Positions 35,553 through 44,503 are shown, counted from the stretch's first letter. The stretch: DNA of 64,000 bases from JBBDMC01 sp963775235 (GCA_963775235.1 CAVZHY010000002.1:868001-932000), one strand, 5' to 3'. Numbers and translations: made by a program. The notes: a model not told the origin generated them from the letters alone.

Positions 35553-36587
35553 TCACGCCGCCCGGCGCTTCGGCTCGATCAGCTTGCGGTTGACCAGGAC
35601 CTCGGCGATCTGGACGGCGTTGAGCGCGGCGCCCTTCCTGAGGTTGTCCGACACCACCCACAGCATGAGGCCGTTCTCCACCGTCGGGTCCTCGCGGATC
35701 CGGCTGATGTACGTGGCGTCCTCGCCGGCGGCCTCGTAGGGGGTGACGTAGCCGCCGTCCTCGTGCTTGTCGACGACAAGGCATCCGGGTGCCTCGCGCA
35801 ACAGCTCGCGTGCCTCGTCGGCGGTGATCGGATTGGCGAATTCGACGGCCACCGCCTCCGCGTGGGAAACGAACACCGGCACGCGCACGCAGGTCGCCAC
35901 CAGCTTAATCTTGGGGTCGAGTATCTTCTTCGTCTCGGCCACCATCTTCCACTCCTCCCTGGTGAAACCGTCCTCCATGAAGGTGTCCACCTGCGGGATG
36001 AGGTTGAAGGCGATGCGCTTGGGGAACTTCTTTGTGTCGATCGGATCGGAGACGAACACCGCGCGGGTCTGGGTGAACAGCTCGTCGCTCGCCGCCTTGC
36101 CGGCGCCCGACACCGACTGGTAGGTGGCAACGACGACGCGGGTGATGCGGGCGCGATCGTGCAGCGGCTTCAGCGCGACGACCAGCTGCGCAGTGGAACA
36201 GTTGGGGTTGGCGATGATGTTTTTCCTGGTGAAGCCGGTGATGGCGTCGGCGTTTACCTCCGGCACGATCAGCGGCACCGCGGCGTCGTAACGCCAGGCC
36301 GACGAGTTATCGATGACGATGCAGTTCTGACGGCCGATCCGCGGCGACCACTCCTTCGACACGGCGCCGCCGGCCGACATCAGGCAGATGTCAGTGTCGG
36401 AAAAGTCGTAGTCGTCGAGTGCCCTCACCTTGAGCACGCCATCCCCGAAGGAGACCTCGGTGCCCTGGCTGCGGCGCGAGGCAAGCGCCACGACGTCATC
36501 GGCAGGGAAGCCACGCTCGTGAAGGATGTCGAGCATCTCGCGCCCGACGTTGCCTGTGGCGCCGGCGACGGCGACCTTGTAACCCAT
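35553..36587 (-). CDS. asd: Aspartate-semialdehyde dehydrogenase
   Basis: A 344-residue NADP-dependent enzyme that reduces aspartyl phosphate to aspartate semialdehyde, the branch point to lysine, diaminopimelate, methionine and threonine. The nucleotide loop VAGATGNVGREML opens the protein. The nucleophilic cysteine is in IANPNCSTAQLVVAL near residue 130, and the acid/base histidine is probably the one in VPVFVSHAEAV. Its product feeds the pathway completed by dapF elsewhere in the window. Confidence 0.97.
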   Translation of the reverse strand: MGYKVAVAGATGNVGREMLDILHERGFPADDVVALASRRSQGTEVSFGDGVLKVRALDDYDFSDTDICLMSAGGAVSKEWSPRIGRQNCIVIDNSSAWRYDAAVPLIVPEVNADAITGFTRKNIIANPNCSTAQLVVALKPLHDRARITRVVVATYQSVSGAGKAASDELFTQTRAVFVSDPIDTKKFPKRIAFNLIPQVDTFMEDGFTREEWKMVAETKKILDPKIKLVATCVRVPVFVSHAEAVAVEFANPITADEARELLREAPGCLVVDKHEDGGYVTPYEAAGEDATYISRIREDPTVENGLMLWVVSDNLRKGAALNAVQIAEVLVNRKLIEPKRRAA

Positions 36588-36680
36588 GCGCTGACTTCTC
36601 CGTTTGTCGGCGGCTTTCTAGGCGTCCGGGTGGCGAAGTCAACGTTCCGGCGTAGTCTCAGCGAGGAAAGGCAGACAACC

Positions 36681-37109
36681 ATGAACGGCAGGCCTCTCAG
36701 GATGGCCATCGCGGCAGCGGTGGTTCTGGCGGCTTCGCCGGTGGCGATGGCCCAGGACCGCATGGGCGCGGAGGACCTCGAAGCGATGCTCGACGGCATC
36801 ACTCTCGACGGCATCTATGCCAACGGCACCTATTTCACCGAGGCCTACCACGACGACCACACCATCCGTTACTGGGACGCCAACGGGGCCGACAGCGGCG
36901 AGTGGTCGATCGAAAACGGTCTGTTCTGCACTTTTTACGACAGCCAGCAGGGCGCCTGCTTTGCCGTCCAGCGCGACGGTGACAACTGCTTTTCCTTCTT
37001 CGAAATGGACAGGAACGATCCGACGGGTCCGCTTGCCAACTGGAACTCACGTGGCTGGAACCGGGCCAGGCAGTCCACCTGCCCGTCCGCACCGGAAGTC
37101 TCCCTGTAG
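36681..37109 (+). CDS. Secreted protein of unknown function with four cysteines
   Basis: A 142-residue protein with a signal peptide (MNGRPLRMAIAAAVVLAASP, cleavage after AMA). The mature part has four cysteines (NGLFCTFYD, QGACFAVQRDGDNCFSF and RQSTCPSAP), probably two disulfides. It is rich in aspartate and aromatic residues. I do not recognise the family with confidence. It is divergent from asd and precedes mntH by 112 bases. Confidence 0.7.
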   Translation: MNGRPLRMAIAAAVVLAASPVAMAQDRMGAEDLEAMLDGITLDGIYANGTYFTEAYHDDHTIRYWDANGADSGEWSIENGLFCTFYDSQQGACFAVQRDGDNCFSFFEMDRNDPTGPLANWNSRGWNRARQSTCPSAPEVSL

Positions 37110-37157
37110 ACCATCGGTGCAGACGTCAGCTTGACGCCGCCGTAACGACCCCTTAAA

Positions 37158-37179
37158 TTGCGAATAGTTCTCATTCTCA
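37158..37179 (+). promoter_or_regulatory. Putative Fur/Mur-type operator upstream of mntH
   Basis: The AT-rich stretch TTGCGAATAGTTCTCATTCT contains the imperfect palindrome GCGAA-TAG-TTCTC and overlapping GAGAATGAGAA on the other strand, resembling Fur-family boxes. In Hyphomicrobiales the Fur homolog Mur represses mntH when manganese is ample. The site lies 43 bases before the chosen start codon. Confidence 0.4.
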
Positions 37180-37221
37180 CCCGCCAGAACCGCCCAGTGC
37201 ACAGCGTCTCCCTCATTGCGG

Positions 37222-38559
37222 ATGTCTTCTCACGAGGCACCTACCGGTGGTCGGGTGGCTAACATCGCAAACCGGTCCCTGACCGATCGGACGATCGAAG
37301 CCATCAGCGCCGTGCTCCGCGGCGAGCGCGGTGGTATCGCGAGCGCGCGGCTGTTCGCCGGGCCGGCCGTGATCGCCTCGATCGCCTACGTGGATCCCGG
37401 CAATTTCGCGACCAATATCCAGGGCGGCGCCCGATACGGCTATACGCTGTTGTGGGTGGTGCTGACCGCCAACCTGATCGCGATGCTGTTCCAGTCGCTG
37501 TCGGCGAAGCTCGGTATCGTTACGGGCGCCAACCTTGCCGAGATGTGCCGTCAACAGTTTCCGCGCCCTGTCGTGTGGGGGATGTGGGGGGTGAGCGAGG
37601 TGGCGGCGATGGCCACCGATCTCGCCGAGTTTCTCGGTGGCGCCATCGGCCTGTCGCTGCTGTTCGATCTGCCGCTGATCGTCGGCATGGCGATCACCGC
37701 GGTGGTGACGTACGGCATCCTGATGTTCGAACGCGGCGGCTTCCGGCCGATGGAACTGATCATCGCCGCGCTGGTGGCGACTATCGGCGGCTGTTACCTG
37801 ATCGAGATGTTCATCGCGCCGGTGGATTGGGGAGCCGCGGCGTTCCACACCTTCGTGCCGCAGATGCCCGACGCCCGGGCTCTGATGATCTCGGTCGGCA
37901 TCATCGGCGCCACCGTCATGCCCCACGCCGTGTACCTGCACTCGGGCCTGACCCAGGCGCGCGTGCCGGTTCGCAACGCCGGTGAACGGCGCATGCTCCT
38001 CAAGTTCTCGAACCGGGAAGTCATCCTTGCGCTCGCCGTCGCCGGGCTGGTGAACATGGCGATGGTAATGATGGCAGCCAGCGCGTTTCACGCCGGCCAC
38101 AGCGACGTGGCAGAGATCGAGACCGCCTACCACACGCTGACGCCGCTGCTCGGCGGTGCCGCCGCCGCCGTTTTTCTGGTGTCGCTCATCGCGTCGGGTA
38201 CGTCGAGCTCGGTGGTCGGCACCATGGCGGGCCAGATGATCATGCAGGGATTCGTCGGCTTCCGCATCCCGATCTGGGCGCGGCGGCTGGTGACGATGGT
38301 GCCGGCCTTCGTCGTGGTCGGTTGGGGTGTGAACGCGACGCAGGCACTGGTCGTCAGCCAGGTGATACTGAGCATCGCGCTGCCGGTGCCGATGATCGCG
38401 CTGGTGCTGTTCACGGCGCGCGGCGACATCATGGGCGAGTTCCGCAACCGGCGTCTGACGAACTGGGTCGCCTGGGCGGGAGCGGCAGTCGTGCTGACGC
38501 TGAACGTGTTCCTTATAATGCAGACCTTCGGCCTGCAGGTTCCCGGTCTTGCGGGCTAG
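37222..38559 (+). CDS. mntH: Nramp-family divalent metal (Mn2+) transporter MntH
   Basis: A 445-residue proton-coupled metal transporter with eleven membrane segments. The metal-binding motifs are present: AYVDPGNFATN in helix 1 and ATVMPHAVYLHSGL in helix 6. The ATG at 37222 is preferred over a TTG two codons earlier. A possible Mur/Fur box lies just upstream, suggesting manganese or iron control. Confidence 0.94.
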   Translation: MSSHEAPTGGRVANIANRSLTDRTIEAISAVLRGERGGIASARLFAGPAVIASIAYVDPGNFATNIQGGARYGYTLLWVVLTANLIAMLFQSLSAKLGIVTGANLAEMCRQQFPRPVVWGMWGVSEVAAMATDLAEFLGGAIGLSLLFDLPLIVGMAITAVVTYGILMFERGGFRPMELIIAALVATIGGCYLIEMFIAPVDWGAAAFHTFVPQMPDARALMISVGIIGATVMPHAVYLHSGLTQARVPVRNAGERRMLLKFSNREVILALAVAGLVNMAMVMMAASAFHAGHSDVAEIETAYHTLTPLLGGAAAAVFLVSLIASGTSSSVVGTMAGQMIMQGFVGFRIPIWARRLVTMVPAFVVVGWGVNATQALVVSQVILSIALPVPMIALVLFTARGDIMGEFRNRRLTNWVAWAGAAVVLTLNVFLIMQTFGLQVPGLAG

Positions 38560-39668
38560 GCCCTACGGCTGTCGAGTGCTGCGACGATGGCGGCGCCCAT
38601 CTCCTCCGTGCCGACCTTGGCGGTGCCGGCGCTCCAGATGTCAGCGGTCCTGAGGCCACGGTCGAGGACGGCGGCGATGGCCTCCTCCACTCGATCGGCG
38701 GCTTCTCCCATGGCGAAGGAATAGCGGAGCGCCATGGCAAAGCTCGCAATCATGGCGATCGGGTTGGCGATCCCCTTGCCGGCAATGTCGGGGGCGGAGC
38801 CGTGGACCGGCTCGTAGAGGGCCTTCCGCCGTCCGGTCCTGGCATCGGGGGCGCCGAGGGAGGCCGAGGGCAGCATGCCGAGCGAACCGGTGAGCATGGC
38901 GGCGACGTCGGAGAGCATGTCGCCGAACAGGTTGTCGGTGACGATGACGTCGAACTGCTTGGGCGCGCGGACGAGCTGCATGCCGCCGGCGTCGGCCAGC
39001 ATGTGTTCCAGCACGACGTCGGTGTATTCGCGCTTTTGGAGCGCGTCGACCACGTCGTGCCACAGGACGCCCGACTTCATGACGTTGCGCTTCTCCATCG
39101 AGGTGACCTTGTTGCGCCGGGCCCGGGCCAACTCGAAGGCGACGCGGGCGATGCGCTCGATCTCGTAGGTGTCGTAGACCTGGGTGTCGATGGCGCGCTT
39201 CTGGCCGTTGCCGATGTCGGTGATCGTCTTGGGCTCGCCGAAATAGACGCCGCCGGTAAGTTCGCGCACGATGAGGATGTCGAGCCCTTCCACCAGTTCG
39301 CGCTTCAGCGACGAGGAATCGGCGAGTGCGGGGTAGACCACGGCGGGTCTGAGGTTGGCGAAGAGTTCGAGGTCCTTGCGCAGGCGCAGGAGGCCTGCCT
39401 CCGGCCGCACGTCATAGGGGACGCTGTCCCACTTCGGCCCGCCGACCGCGCCGAAGATCACCGCGTCGGCGGCGAGGGCCTTTGCCATGGTGGCCTCGCT
39501 GACGGCCTTGCCATGGGCGTCGTAGGCGCATCCACCGACCAGGTCCTCCTCGTGTTCGAAACGTGCGCCGCCGTGTTCGTTGAACCAGGCGATCACCCGT
39601 TTCACTTCCGCCATGACCTCGGGGCCGATGCCGTCGCCGGGAAGAAGCAGGAGATGGTGGATGGGCAT
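38556..39668 (-). CDS. leuB: 3-isopropylmalate dehydrogenase
   Basis: A 370-residue NAD-dependent enzyme that oxidises and decarboxylates 3-isopropylmalate. It shows LLLLPGDGIGPEVMAEVKR at the start, the substrate arginines in the RLRKDLELFANLRPA region, and the metal-binding DVIVTDNLFGDMLSD near residue 250. The ATG at 39668 is the family start. It is divergent from sdhC and ends at the mntH stop. Confidence 0.97.
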   Translation of the reverse strand: MPIHHLLLLPGDGIGPEVMAEVKRVIAWFNEHGGARFEHEEDLVGGCAYDAHGKAVSEATMAKALAADAVIFGAVGGPKWDSVPYDVRPEAGLLRLRKDLELFANLRPAVVYPALADSSSLKRELVEGLDILIVRELTGGVYFGEPKTITDIGNGQKRAIDTQVYDTYEIERIARVAFELARARRNKVTSMEKRNVMKSGVLWHDVVDALQKREYTDVVLEHMLADAGGMQLVRAPKQFDVIVTDNLFGDMLSDVAAMLTGSLGMLPSASLGAPDARTGRRKALYEPVHGSAPDIAGKGIANPIAMIASFAMALRYSFAMGEAADRVEEAIAAVLDRGLRTADIWSAGTAKVGTEEMGAAIVAALDSRRA

Positions 39669-39849
39669 GGCGGGCTCCAGTGGCAGATCGTGCAGGCAAT
39701 GCTGGTTAGTGGGCGCGACGGTCGCTGGCAAGTGCCGGTCGGCTGAGGCGCAATCTTGGGGCGGGGGCTTCGATGCGATCCTTTGACGCGCCGCAGCATC
39801 GGCGCTAGAAGGGCCCCGCCAGTCCTTCTTGAGGATTCCCGCCAGCCCC

Positions 39850-40248
39850 ATGTCGAGCGCCGACGCCCGCGCCAACCGGCCGCTTTCGCCACACCTTTCG
39901 ATCTATCGGTGGCGGCTGACATTCCTGATGTCGGGCTTCCATCGGGTCACCGGCCTCGCCCTTTATTTCGGCGTGCTGCTTCTGGTGTGGTGGCTGGTGG
40001 CACTTGCGAGCGGTCCCGATGCGTTTGCCCTCGCCAACCGGGCCCTTGGCTCGTGGCTCGGGCTCCTCGTCCTCTTCGGCTTCTCGTGGGGGCTGATCCA
40101 TCACGTGATCGGCGGGCTTCGCCATTTCGTCTGGGACTTCGGCATCGGCCTCGGTAAACCGGCGCGCGACCAATGGGCGCTTGCCACCATCATCGGCTCA
40201 GTGACCGTCACCATTTTCGTTTGGGTGGTCGGCTTTCTCATCAGGTGA
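39850..40248 (+). CDS. sdhC: Succinate dehydrogenase cytochrome b556 subunit SdhC
   Basis: A 132-residue membrane anchor with three helices. Signature RPLSPHLSIYRWRLTFLMSG opens it, and the heme-b histidine is in HHVIGGLRHFVWDFG near residue 80. It binds ubiquinone together with SdhD. It is first of sdhCDA; the ATG at 39850 is chosen over one seven codons upstream because family members begin close to this point. Confidence 0.95.
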   Translation: MSSADARANRPLSPHLSIYRWRLTFLMSGFHRVTGLALYFGVLLLVWWLVALASGPDAFALANRALGSWLGLLVLFGFSWGLIHHVIGGLRHFVWDFGIGLGKPARDQWALATIIGSVTVTIFVWVVGFLIR

Positions 40249-40252
40249 AACG

Positions 40253-40627
40253 ATGCGCACGCCCTTGAGCCGCGTCCGCCATCTCGGCTCCGCCCACGGC
40301 GGCACCGAGCACTTCTGGATTGAGCGGGTGACGGCGGCGGCGAGCTTCCTGCTGGCGATCGTCTTCATCGTCGTCATGCTGGGAGTGATCGGCCGGCCCT
40401 ACGAGGAAGCGCGGGCCGTCATCGGTTCGCCGATCATCGCAGCGCTGTTCGTGATGTTCATCGCGGCTGTGGCGATGCACATGCGGGTCGGCATGGAGGC
40501 GATCCTCGTCGACTACGTGTCGAACGAGGCGCAGAAGGTGGTCTGGCTGATCGTCAACACGTTCTATTCGATCGCGGTCGCCGTCATCGCCATCCTGGCG
40601 GTCGTCAAGATCGCACTGGGAAGCTGA
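40253..40627 (+). CDS. sdhD: Succinate dehydrogenase hydrophobic anchor SdhD
   Basis: A 124-residue three-helix anchor. RVRHLGSAHGGTEHFWIERV is the alphaproteobacterial SdhD start, with the heme or quinone region MHMRVGMEAILVDYVSNEA near residue 80. It follows sdhC by four bases and precedes sdhA by two. Confidence 0.94.
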   Translation: MRTPLSRVRHLGSAHGGTEHFWIERVTAAASFLLAIVFIVVMLGVIGRPYEEARAVIGSPIIAALFVMFIAAVAMHMRVGMEAILVDYVSNEAQKVVWLIVNTFYSIAVAVIAILAVVKIALGS

Positions 40628-40629
40628 CG

Positions 40630-42459
40630 ATGGCGGATGGCGGCGCGGTGAGCGGAGTACCAGGGGTCAACGGCCGCGCTTATCCGTTCACCGACCATAC
40701 GTTCGACGTCGTGGTTGTCGGCGCCGGTGGCGCCGGCCTGCGCGCGACGCTCGGGGCGAGCGCGGCAGGCCTCAAGACCGCCTGCATCACGAAGGTCTTT
40801 CCCACCCGCTCGCATACCGTCGCGGCCCAAGGCGGCATTGCGGCGGCGCTCGGCAACATGGGCGAGGACGACTGGCGCTGGCACATGTACGACACGGTCA
40901 AGGGGTCGGACTGGCTCGGCGACCAAGACGCCATCGAGTACCTGTGCCGCGAGGCGCCGGCGGCGGTCTACGAGCTGGAACACTACGGGCTGCCGTTCTC
41001 GCGCACGGAAGACGGCCGCATCTATCAGCGTCCGTTCGGCGGCATGACCACGCACTACGGCGAGGGCGAGGCGGCGATGCGGACCTGCGCGGCGGCCGAC
41101 CGCACCGGCCACGCCATGCTGCACACGCTCTATGGCCAGTCGCTCCGCCACGCGACCGAGTTCTTCGTCGAATACTTCGCCCTCGACCTGATCATGGACG
41201 AAGGGATATGCCGCGGTGTGGTCGCCATCAATCTGGAAGATGGCAGCCTCCATCGCTTTCGCGCCCACAAGACCATCCTCGCCACCGGTGGCTACGGCCG
41301 CATCTATCATACCTGCACCGGCGCCCACACCCAGACCGGCGACGGCAACGCCATGGTGCTGAGGGCCGGGCTGCCGCTGCAGGACATGGAGTTCGTCCAG
41401 TTCCACCCGACCGGCATCTACGGCGCGGGCTGCCTGATCACCGAGGGCGTGCGCGGCGAGGGCGGATACCTGACCAATTCGCAAGGCGAGCGCTTCATGC
41501 AACGCTACGCCCCGCACGCCGGCGATCTTGCCTCGCGCGATGTGGTCTCGCGCGCCATGACGATCGAGATCCGCGAGGGTCGCGGTGTCGGCAAGGAGAA
41601 GGACTACATCTATCTCAACATGGCGCACCTCGATCCGGCGGTCATCCACGAACGGCTGCCGGGGATCGCGGAGTTGGCGCGCATCTTCGCCGGTGTTGAC
41701 GTGACCCGGGAGCCGATCCCGGTGTTGCCTACCGTCCATTACAACATGGGCGGGATACCGACTAATTTTCACGGCGAGGCGCTGACCAAGATCGGCGGCG
41801 AAGAGCGCGTGGTACCGGGCCTGATGGCGGTTGGCGAGGCGGCGTGCGTATCGGTGCACGGCGCCAATCGCCTCGGCTCGAACTCGCTAATTGACCTCGT
41901 CGTCTTCGGCCGCGCGGCGGCCTTGCGCTGCCGCGAGACGATCGCCGACGGCGAGAAGCACGTCGAGTTGCCGGCAAACGCCGGTGAAGAATCGGTGTCG
42001 CGTCTCGATCGCTTCCGCTACGCGGACGGTGGCACGCCGACGGCGGCGCTGCGGCTGAAGATGCAGAAGGTGATGCAGGAAGACTGCGCGGTCTTCCGCA
42101 CCGGCGAAGTGCTAAGCCAGGGGCACGAGCGCATTCACGCGGTATGGGCACAGACGGATGATCTCAGCGTCACGGACCGCTCGCTCATATGGAATACCGA
42201 CCTGATCGAAACGCTGGAGTACGACAACCTCATCGTGCAGGCGGTGACGACGATGGATTCGGCCGTCAATCGCACCGAGTCGCGCGGCGCCCACGCCCGC
42301 GAGGATTACCCTGAGCGCGATGACAAGAACTGGATGAAACATACTCTTGCCTACATCGATGCGGCCGAGAGGACGGTGCGCCTCGACGACCGCCCGGTCC
42401 ACTCCTTCACGCTGACCAACGACGTCCAGTACATCGAGCCGAGGGCGCGGGTGTACTAG
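40630..42459 (+). CDS. sdhA: Succinate dehydrogenase flavoprotein subunit SdhA
   Basis: A 609-residue flavoprotein that oxidises succinate to fumarate. The FAD motif VVVGAGGAGLRATLGAS opens the Rossmann region. The covalent-FAD histidine is in PTRSHTVAAQGGIAAAL near residue 60, and the active-site block HGANRLGSNSLIDLVVFGRA is near residue 410. All key parts are present and the length is normal. Confidence 0.98.
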   Translation: MADGGAVSGVPGVNGRAYPFTDHTFDVVVVGAGGAGLRATLGASAAGLKTACITKVFPTRSHTVAAQGGIAAALGNMGEDDWRWHMYDTVKGSDWLGDQDAIEYLCREAPAAVYELEHYGLPFSRTEDGRIYQRPFGGMTTHYGEGEAAMRTCAAADRTGHAMLHTLYGQSLRHATEFFVEYFALDLIMDEGICRGVVAINLEDGSLHRFRAHKTILATGGYGRIYHTCTGAHTQTGDGNAMVLRAGLPLQDMEFVQFHPTGIYGAGCLITEGVRGEGGYLTNSQGERFMQRYAPHAGDLASRDVVSRAMTIEIREGRGVGKEKDYIYLNMAHLDPAVIHERLPGIAELARIFAGVDVTREPIPVLPTVHYNMGGIPTNFHGEALTKIGGEERVVPGLMAVGEAACVSVHGANRLGSNSLIDLVVFGRAAALRCRETIADGEKHVELPANAGEESVSRLDRFRYADGGTPTAALRLKMQKVMQEDCAVFRTGEVLSQGHERIHAVWAQTDDLSVTDRSLIWNTDLIETLEYDNLIVQAVTTMDSAVNRTESRGAHAREDYPERDDKNWMKHTLAYIDAAERTVRLDDRPVHSFTLTNDVQYIEPRARVY

Positions 42460-42625
42460 GCACGCGGCGCGACAAGTCGCCCAGCGGTTGCCGCCCGGGG
42501 TTGAATTATCGTCGAGATTGTGCCGGTGCCGCAGCTGGCGCGGGGCTGACCAGCCTCGCGACGGTTTGTTAACAATCCGGAACGGCAGGGATTAGCCATT
42601 TCATGCGATCACCGCCGAAAACGGT

Positions 42626-42654
42626 GTGACGCCGCCGCAATATCGGCCTATATA
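42626..42654 (+). promoter_or_regulatory. Putative promoter between sdhA and the DUF3052 gene
   Basis: GTGACG (42626-42631) and TATATA (42649-42654) are 17 bases apart in an otherwise GC-rich sequence and lie about 150 bases before the DUF3052 start. Together with the 339-base gap after sdhA this suggests that the DUF3052 gene, and perhaps sdhB, can be transcribed separately. The rest of the gap shows nothing I recognise. Confidence 0.35.
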
Positions 42655-42798
42655 TTAAGGACTTGCCCGGAGCCATGGGGATAGCTGCAAGAAACCGGGG
42701 TCGAACTTCGGTTTCTTTGTTGTCGCCGTGGCTTCTTGTACCGGTGCGGCCGATGGCGGCCGCAACGGAACCGTGTTCAGGCCAAGGATCGACTTCGC

Positions 42799-43242
42799 AT
42801 GGCGCTCGCAACTCTTTCGTCGTCCGGCTATTCAGTCAAGCCGCTTCCCGACAAGCTTGGTTACGCCCCCGGCGCAACAATTGCTTTCGTCGCACTGCCC
42901 GACGAACTGTGCGACCTGCCGACGTCATGCGATTTCGGACGTGTGGCGCGGCGACAGGACTGGTCGCGACCGCTGGGACCCGGCACCTATGACGTCATCC
43001 ATGCATTCACGCGCAGTCGCGCCGAGCTGGCGGCCGGTCTGAAGAAGTTGCGGCGCGCGCTCAACGCCGACGGCATGATCTGGATCTCGTGGCCGAAGAA
43101 GGCATCCAAGGTGCCGACCGACATGAGCGAGGACGTGGTGCGCGCCGAGGCGCTGAAGCTCGATCTCGTCGACGTCAAGGTCGCCGCCATCGACAACACG
43201 TGGTCGGGCCTCAAGCTCGTGATCCGCGTCGACCAGCGCTGA
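42799..43242 (+). CDS. DUF3052 family protein
   Basis: A 147-residue soluble protein, named DUF3052 from its pattern: SVKPLPDKLGYAPGATIAFV at the N-terminus, then FTRSRAELAAGLKKLRRAL and the strand MIWISWPKKASKVPTDMSED. It looks like a small Rossmann-like domain. Its function is unknown. It sits between sdhA and sdhB, so it may be co-expressed with succinate dehydrogenase. The start MALATLSSSG at 42799 is preferred over an upstream ATG because the extra residues are arginine-rich. Confidence 0.8.
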   Translation: MALATLSSSGYSVKPLPDKLGYAPGATIAFVALPDELCDLPTSCDFGRVARRQDWSRPLGPGTYDVIHAFTRSRAELAAGLKKLRRALNADGMIWISWPKKASKVPTDMSEDVVRAEALKLDLVDVKVAAIDNTWSGLKLVIRVDQR

Positions 43243-43390
43243 CGGTCCGCATCGGCATGCACTTATCGTCCGGGCGACAGGTTTCATAATCGTCCGGCCG
43301 GGTGTACCACTGCGCCGCGTTGGGGTAACGCTGCGCGAGGTTCAGGATTGCACTGACCGACGCGGGCTCTCGGGGCAGAAGTGATTTCAT
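43211..43390 (-). CDS. Possible small antisense-strand protein between DUF3052 and sdhB
   Basis: The otherwise empty 146-base gap is filled on the minus strand by a 59-codon frame starting at 43390. It begins MKSLLPREPASVSAILNLAQ and continues RYPNAAQWYTRPDDYETC. Its residue mix (Asn, Gln, Tyr, Asp, Lys, Cys) is unlike the Arg/Ala/Pro/Gly-rich shadows seen elsewhere. Its ATG is antiparallel to the sdhB ATG and its last codons overlap the DUF3052 end. I do not recognise a family, and no strong ribosome site is visible. Confidence 0.35.
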   Translation of the reverse strand: MKSLLPREPASVSAILNLAQRYPNAAQWYTRPDDYETCRPDDKCMPMRTVSAGRRGSRA

Positions 43391-44168
43391 GGTCCAATTC
43401 AACCTTCCCAGGAATTCGCGTGTGGTCAGCGGCCGGACGTGGCCGCCTCCGGCAGGTGCCGACAACGTTACGGAATTCCGCGTCTACCGGTGGAATCCGG
43501 ACGAACCCGGCAATCCGCGTATGGACACCTACACAGTCGACCGCGGCGACTGCGCGCCGATGGTGCTGGATGGTCTGATCTGGCTGAAGAACAACCTTGA
43601 TCCGACGCTCACCTTCCGGCGCTCGTGCCGGGAGGGGGTGTGCGGCTCGTGTGCCATGAACATCGACGGCGAGAACACGCTCGCGTGCACCAAGGCGATG
43701 GACGACGTCGACGGCGCCATTAACGTGCGGCCGCTGCCGCACCTGCCGGTGGTCAAGGACCTTGTGGTTGATCTCACCACGTTCTACGCCCAGCTCAGAT
43801 CGATCGAGCCGTGGCTGAAGACAGAGACGCCGGCGCCGGAAAAGGAATGGCGGCAGAGCCATGGCGATCGCGAAAAGCTCGACGGGCTCTACGAGTGCAT
43901 CCTGTGCGCGTGCTGCTCGACCGCGTGTCCGTCTTACTGGTGGAACGGCGACCGCTTTCTCGGTCCCGCGATCCTGCTGCAGGCCTATCGCTGGCTGATC
44001 GATTCACGCGACGAGGAGACCGGTGAACGGCTCGATCAGTTGGAGGATCCCTTCCGCCTCTATCGCTGCCATACCATCCTCAATTGCGCGCAGACCTGCC
44101 CGAAGGGGCTGAACCCGGCGAAAGCGATCGCCGAAGTGAAGAAGATGATGGTGGAGCGACGCATCTGA
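43389..44168 (+). CDS. sdhB: Succinate dehydrogenase iron-sulfur subunit SdhB
   Basis: A 259-residue protein that carries electrons from SdhA to quinone. Cysteines for three clusters are present: SCREGVCGSCAMNIDG and ENTLACTK for [2Fe-2S], CILCACCSTACPSY for [4Fe-4S], and CHTILNCAQTCPKGLNP for [3Fe-4S]. The ATG at 43389 gives MVQFNLPRNSRV. It is separated from sdhA by the DUF3052 gene. Confidence 0.98.
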   Translation: MVQFNLPRNSRVVSGRTWPPPAGADNVTEFRVYRWNPDEPGNPRMDTYTVDRGDCAPMVLDGLIWLKNNLDPTLTFRRSCREGVCGSCAMNIDGENTLACTKAMDDVDGAINVRPLPHLPVVKDLVVDLTTFYAQLRSIEPWLKTETPAPEKEWRQSHGDREKLDGLYECILCACCSTACPSYWWNGDRFLGPAILLQAYRWLIDSRDEETGERLDQLEDPFRLYRCHTILNCAQTCPKGLNPAKAIAEVKKMMVERRI

Positions 44169-44259
44169 CAACGGCGCCATTTCGTCGCCTCGTCTTCATT
44201 CGGTTGGTTTCGTTCCTATATTCGACTCTCATCGTAACCGGAACACGAGAGGTGATGCC

Positions 44260-44442
44260 GTGGACAAACCCACCGAATTCACCGGATCGCCGTGGACGAT
44301 TGAGGCAGTCGAGAAACTCAGAAAATTGTGGAGTGAAGGTGTTCCCGCCGACATGATCAGCGAGACGTTGGCGCGGCCAGAGCACGTGGTGCGTGCCAAG
44401 GCGGCCGAACTCAGACTCCCTCAGCACGTCGAATCCAGATAA
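44260..44442 (+). CDS. Small GcrA-like helix-turn-helix protein
   Basis: A 60-residue protein starting with GTG. The sequence SPWTIEAVEKLRKLWSEGVP, followed by ADMISETLARPEHVVRAKA, resembles the N-terminal DNA-binding region of GcrA, the alphaproteobacterial cell-cycle regulator, without its C-terminal sigma-binding part. The resemblance is by eye and moderate. It stands alone between sdhB and a terminator. Confidence 0.55.
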   Translation: MDKPTEFTGSPWTIEAVEKLRKLWSEGVPADMISETLARPEHVVRAKAAELRLPQHVESR

Positions 44443-44473
44443 GTGTGGTTAGCGCATCTTGCCGCACGTTTTT

Positions 44474-44503
44474 CGCCCCCGATGCCTCGCCTCGGGGGCG
44501 TTT
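44474..44503 (+). terminator. Intrinsic terminator
   Basis: CGCCCCCGA (44474-44482) pairs with TCGGGGGCG (44492-44500) around nine bases and is followed by TTT. It lies 32 bases after the small GcrA-like gene and before the lipoprotein gene. Confidence 0.65.
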
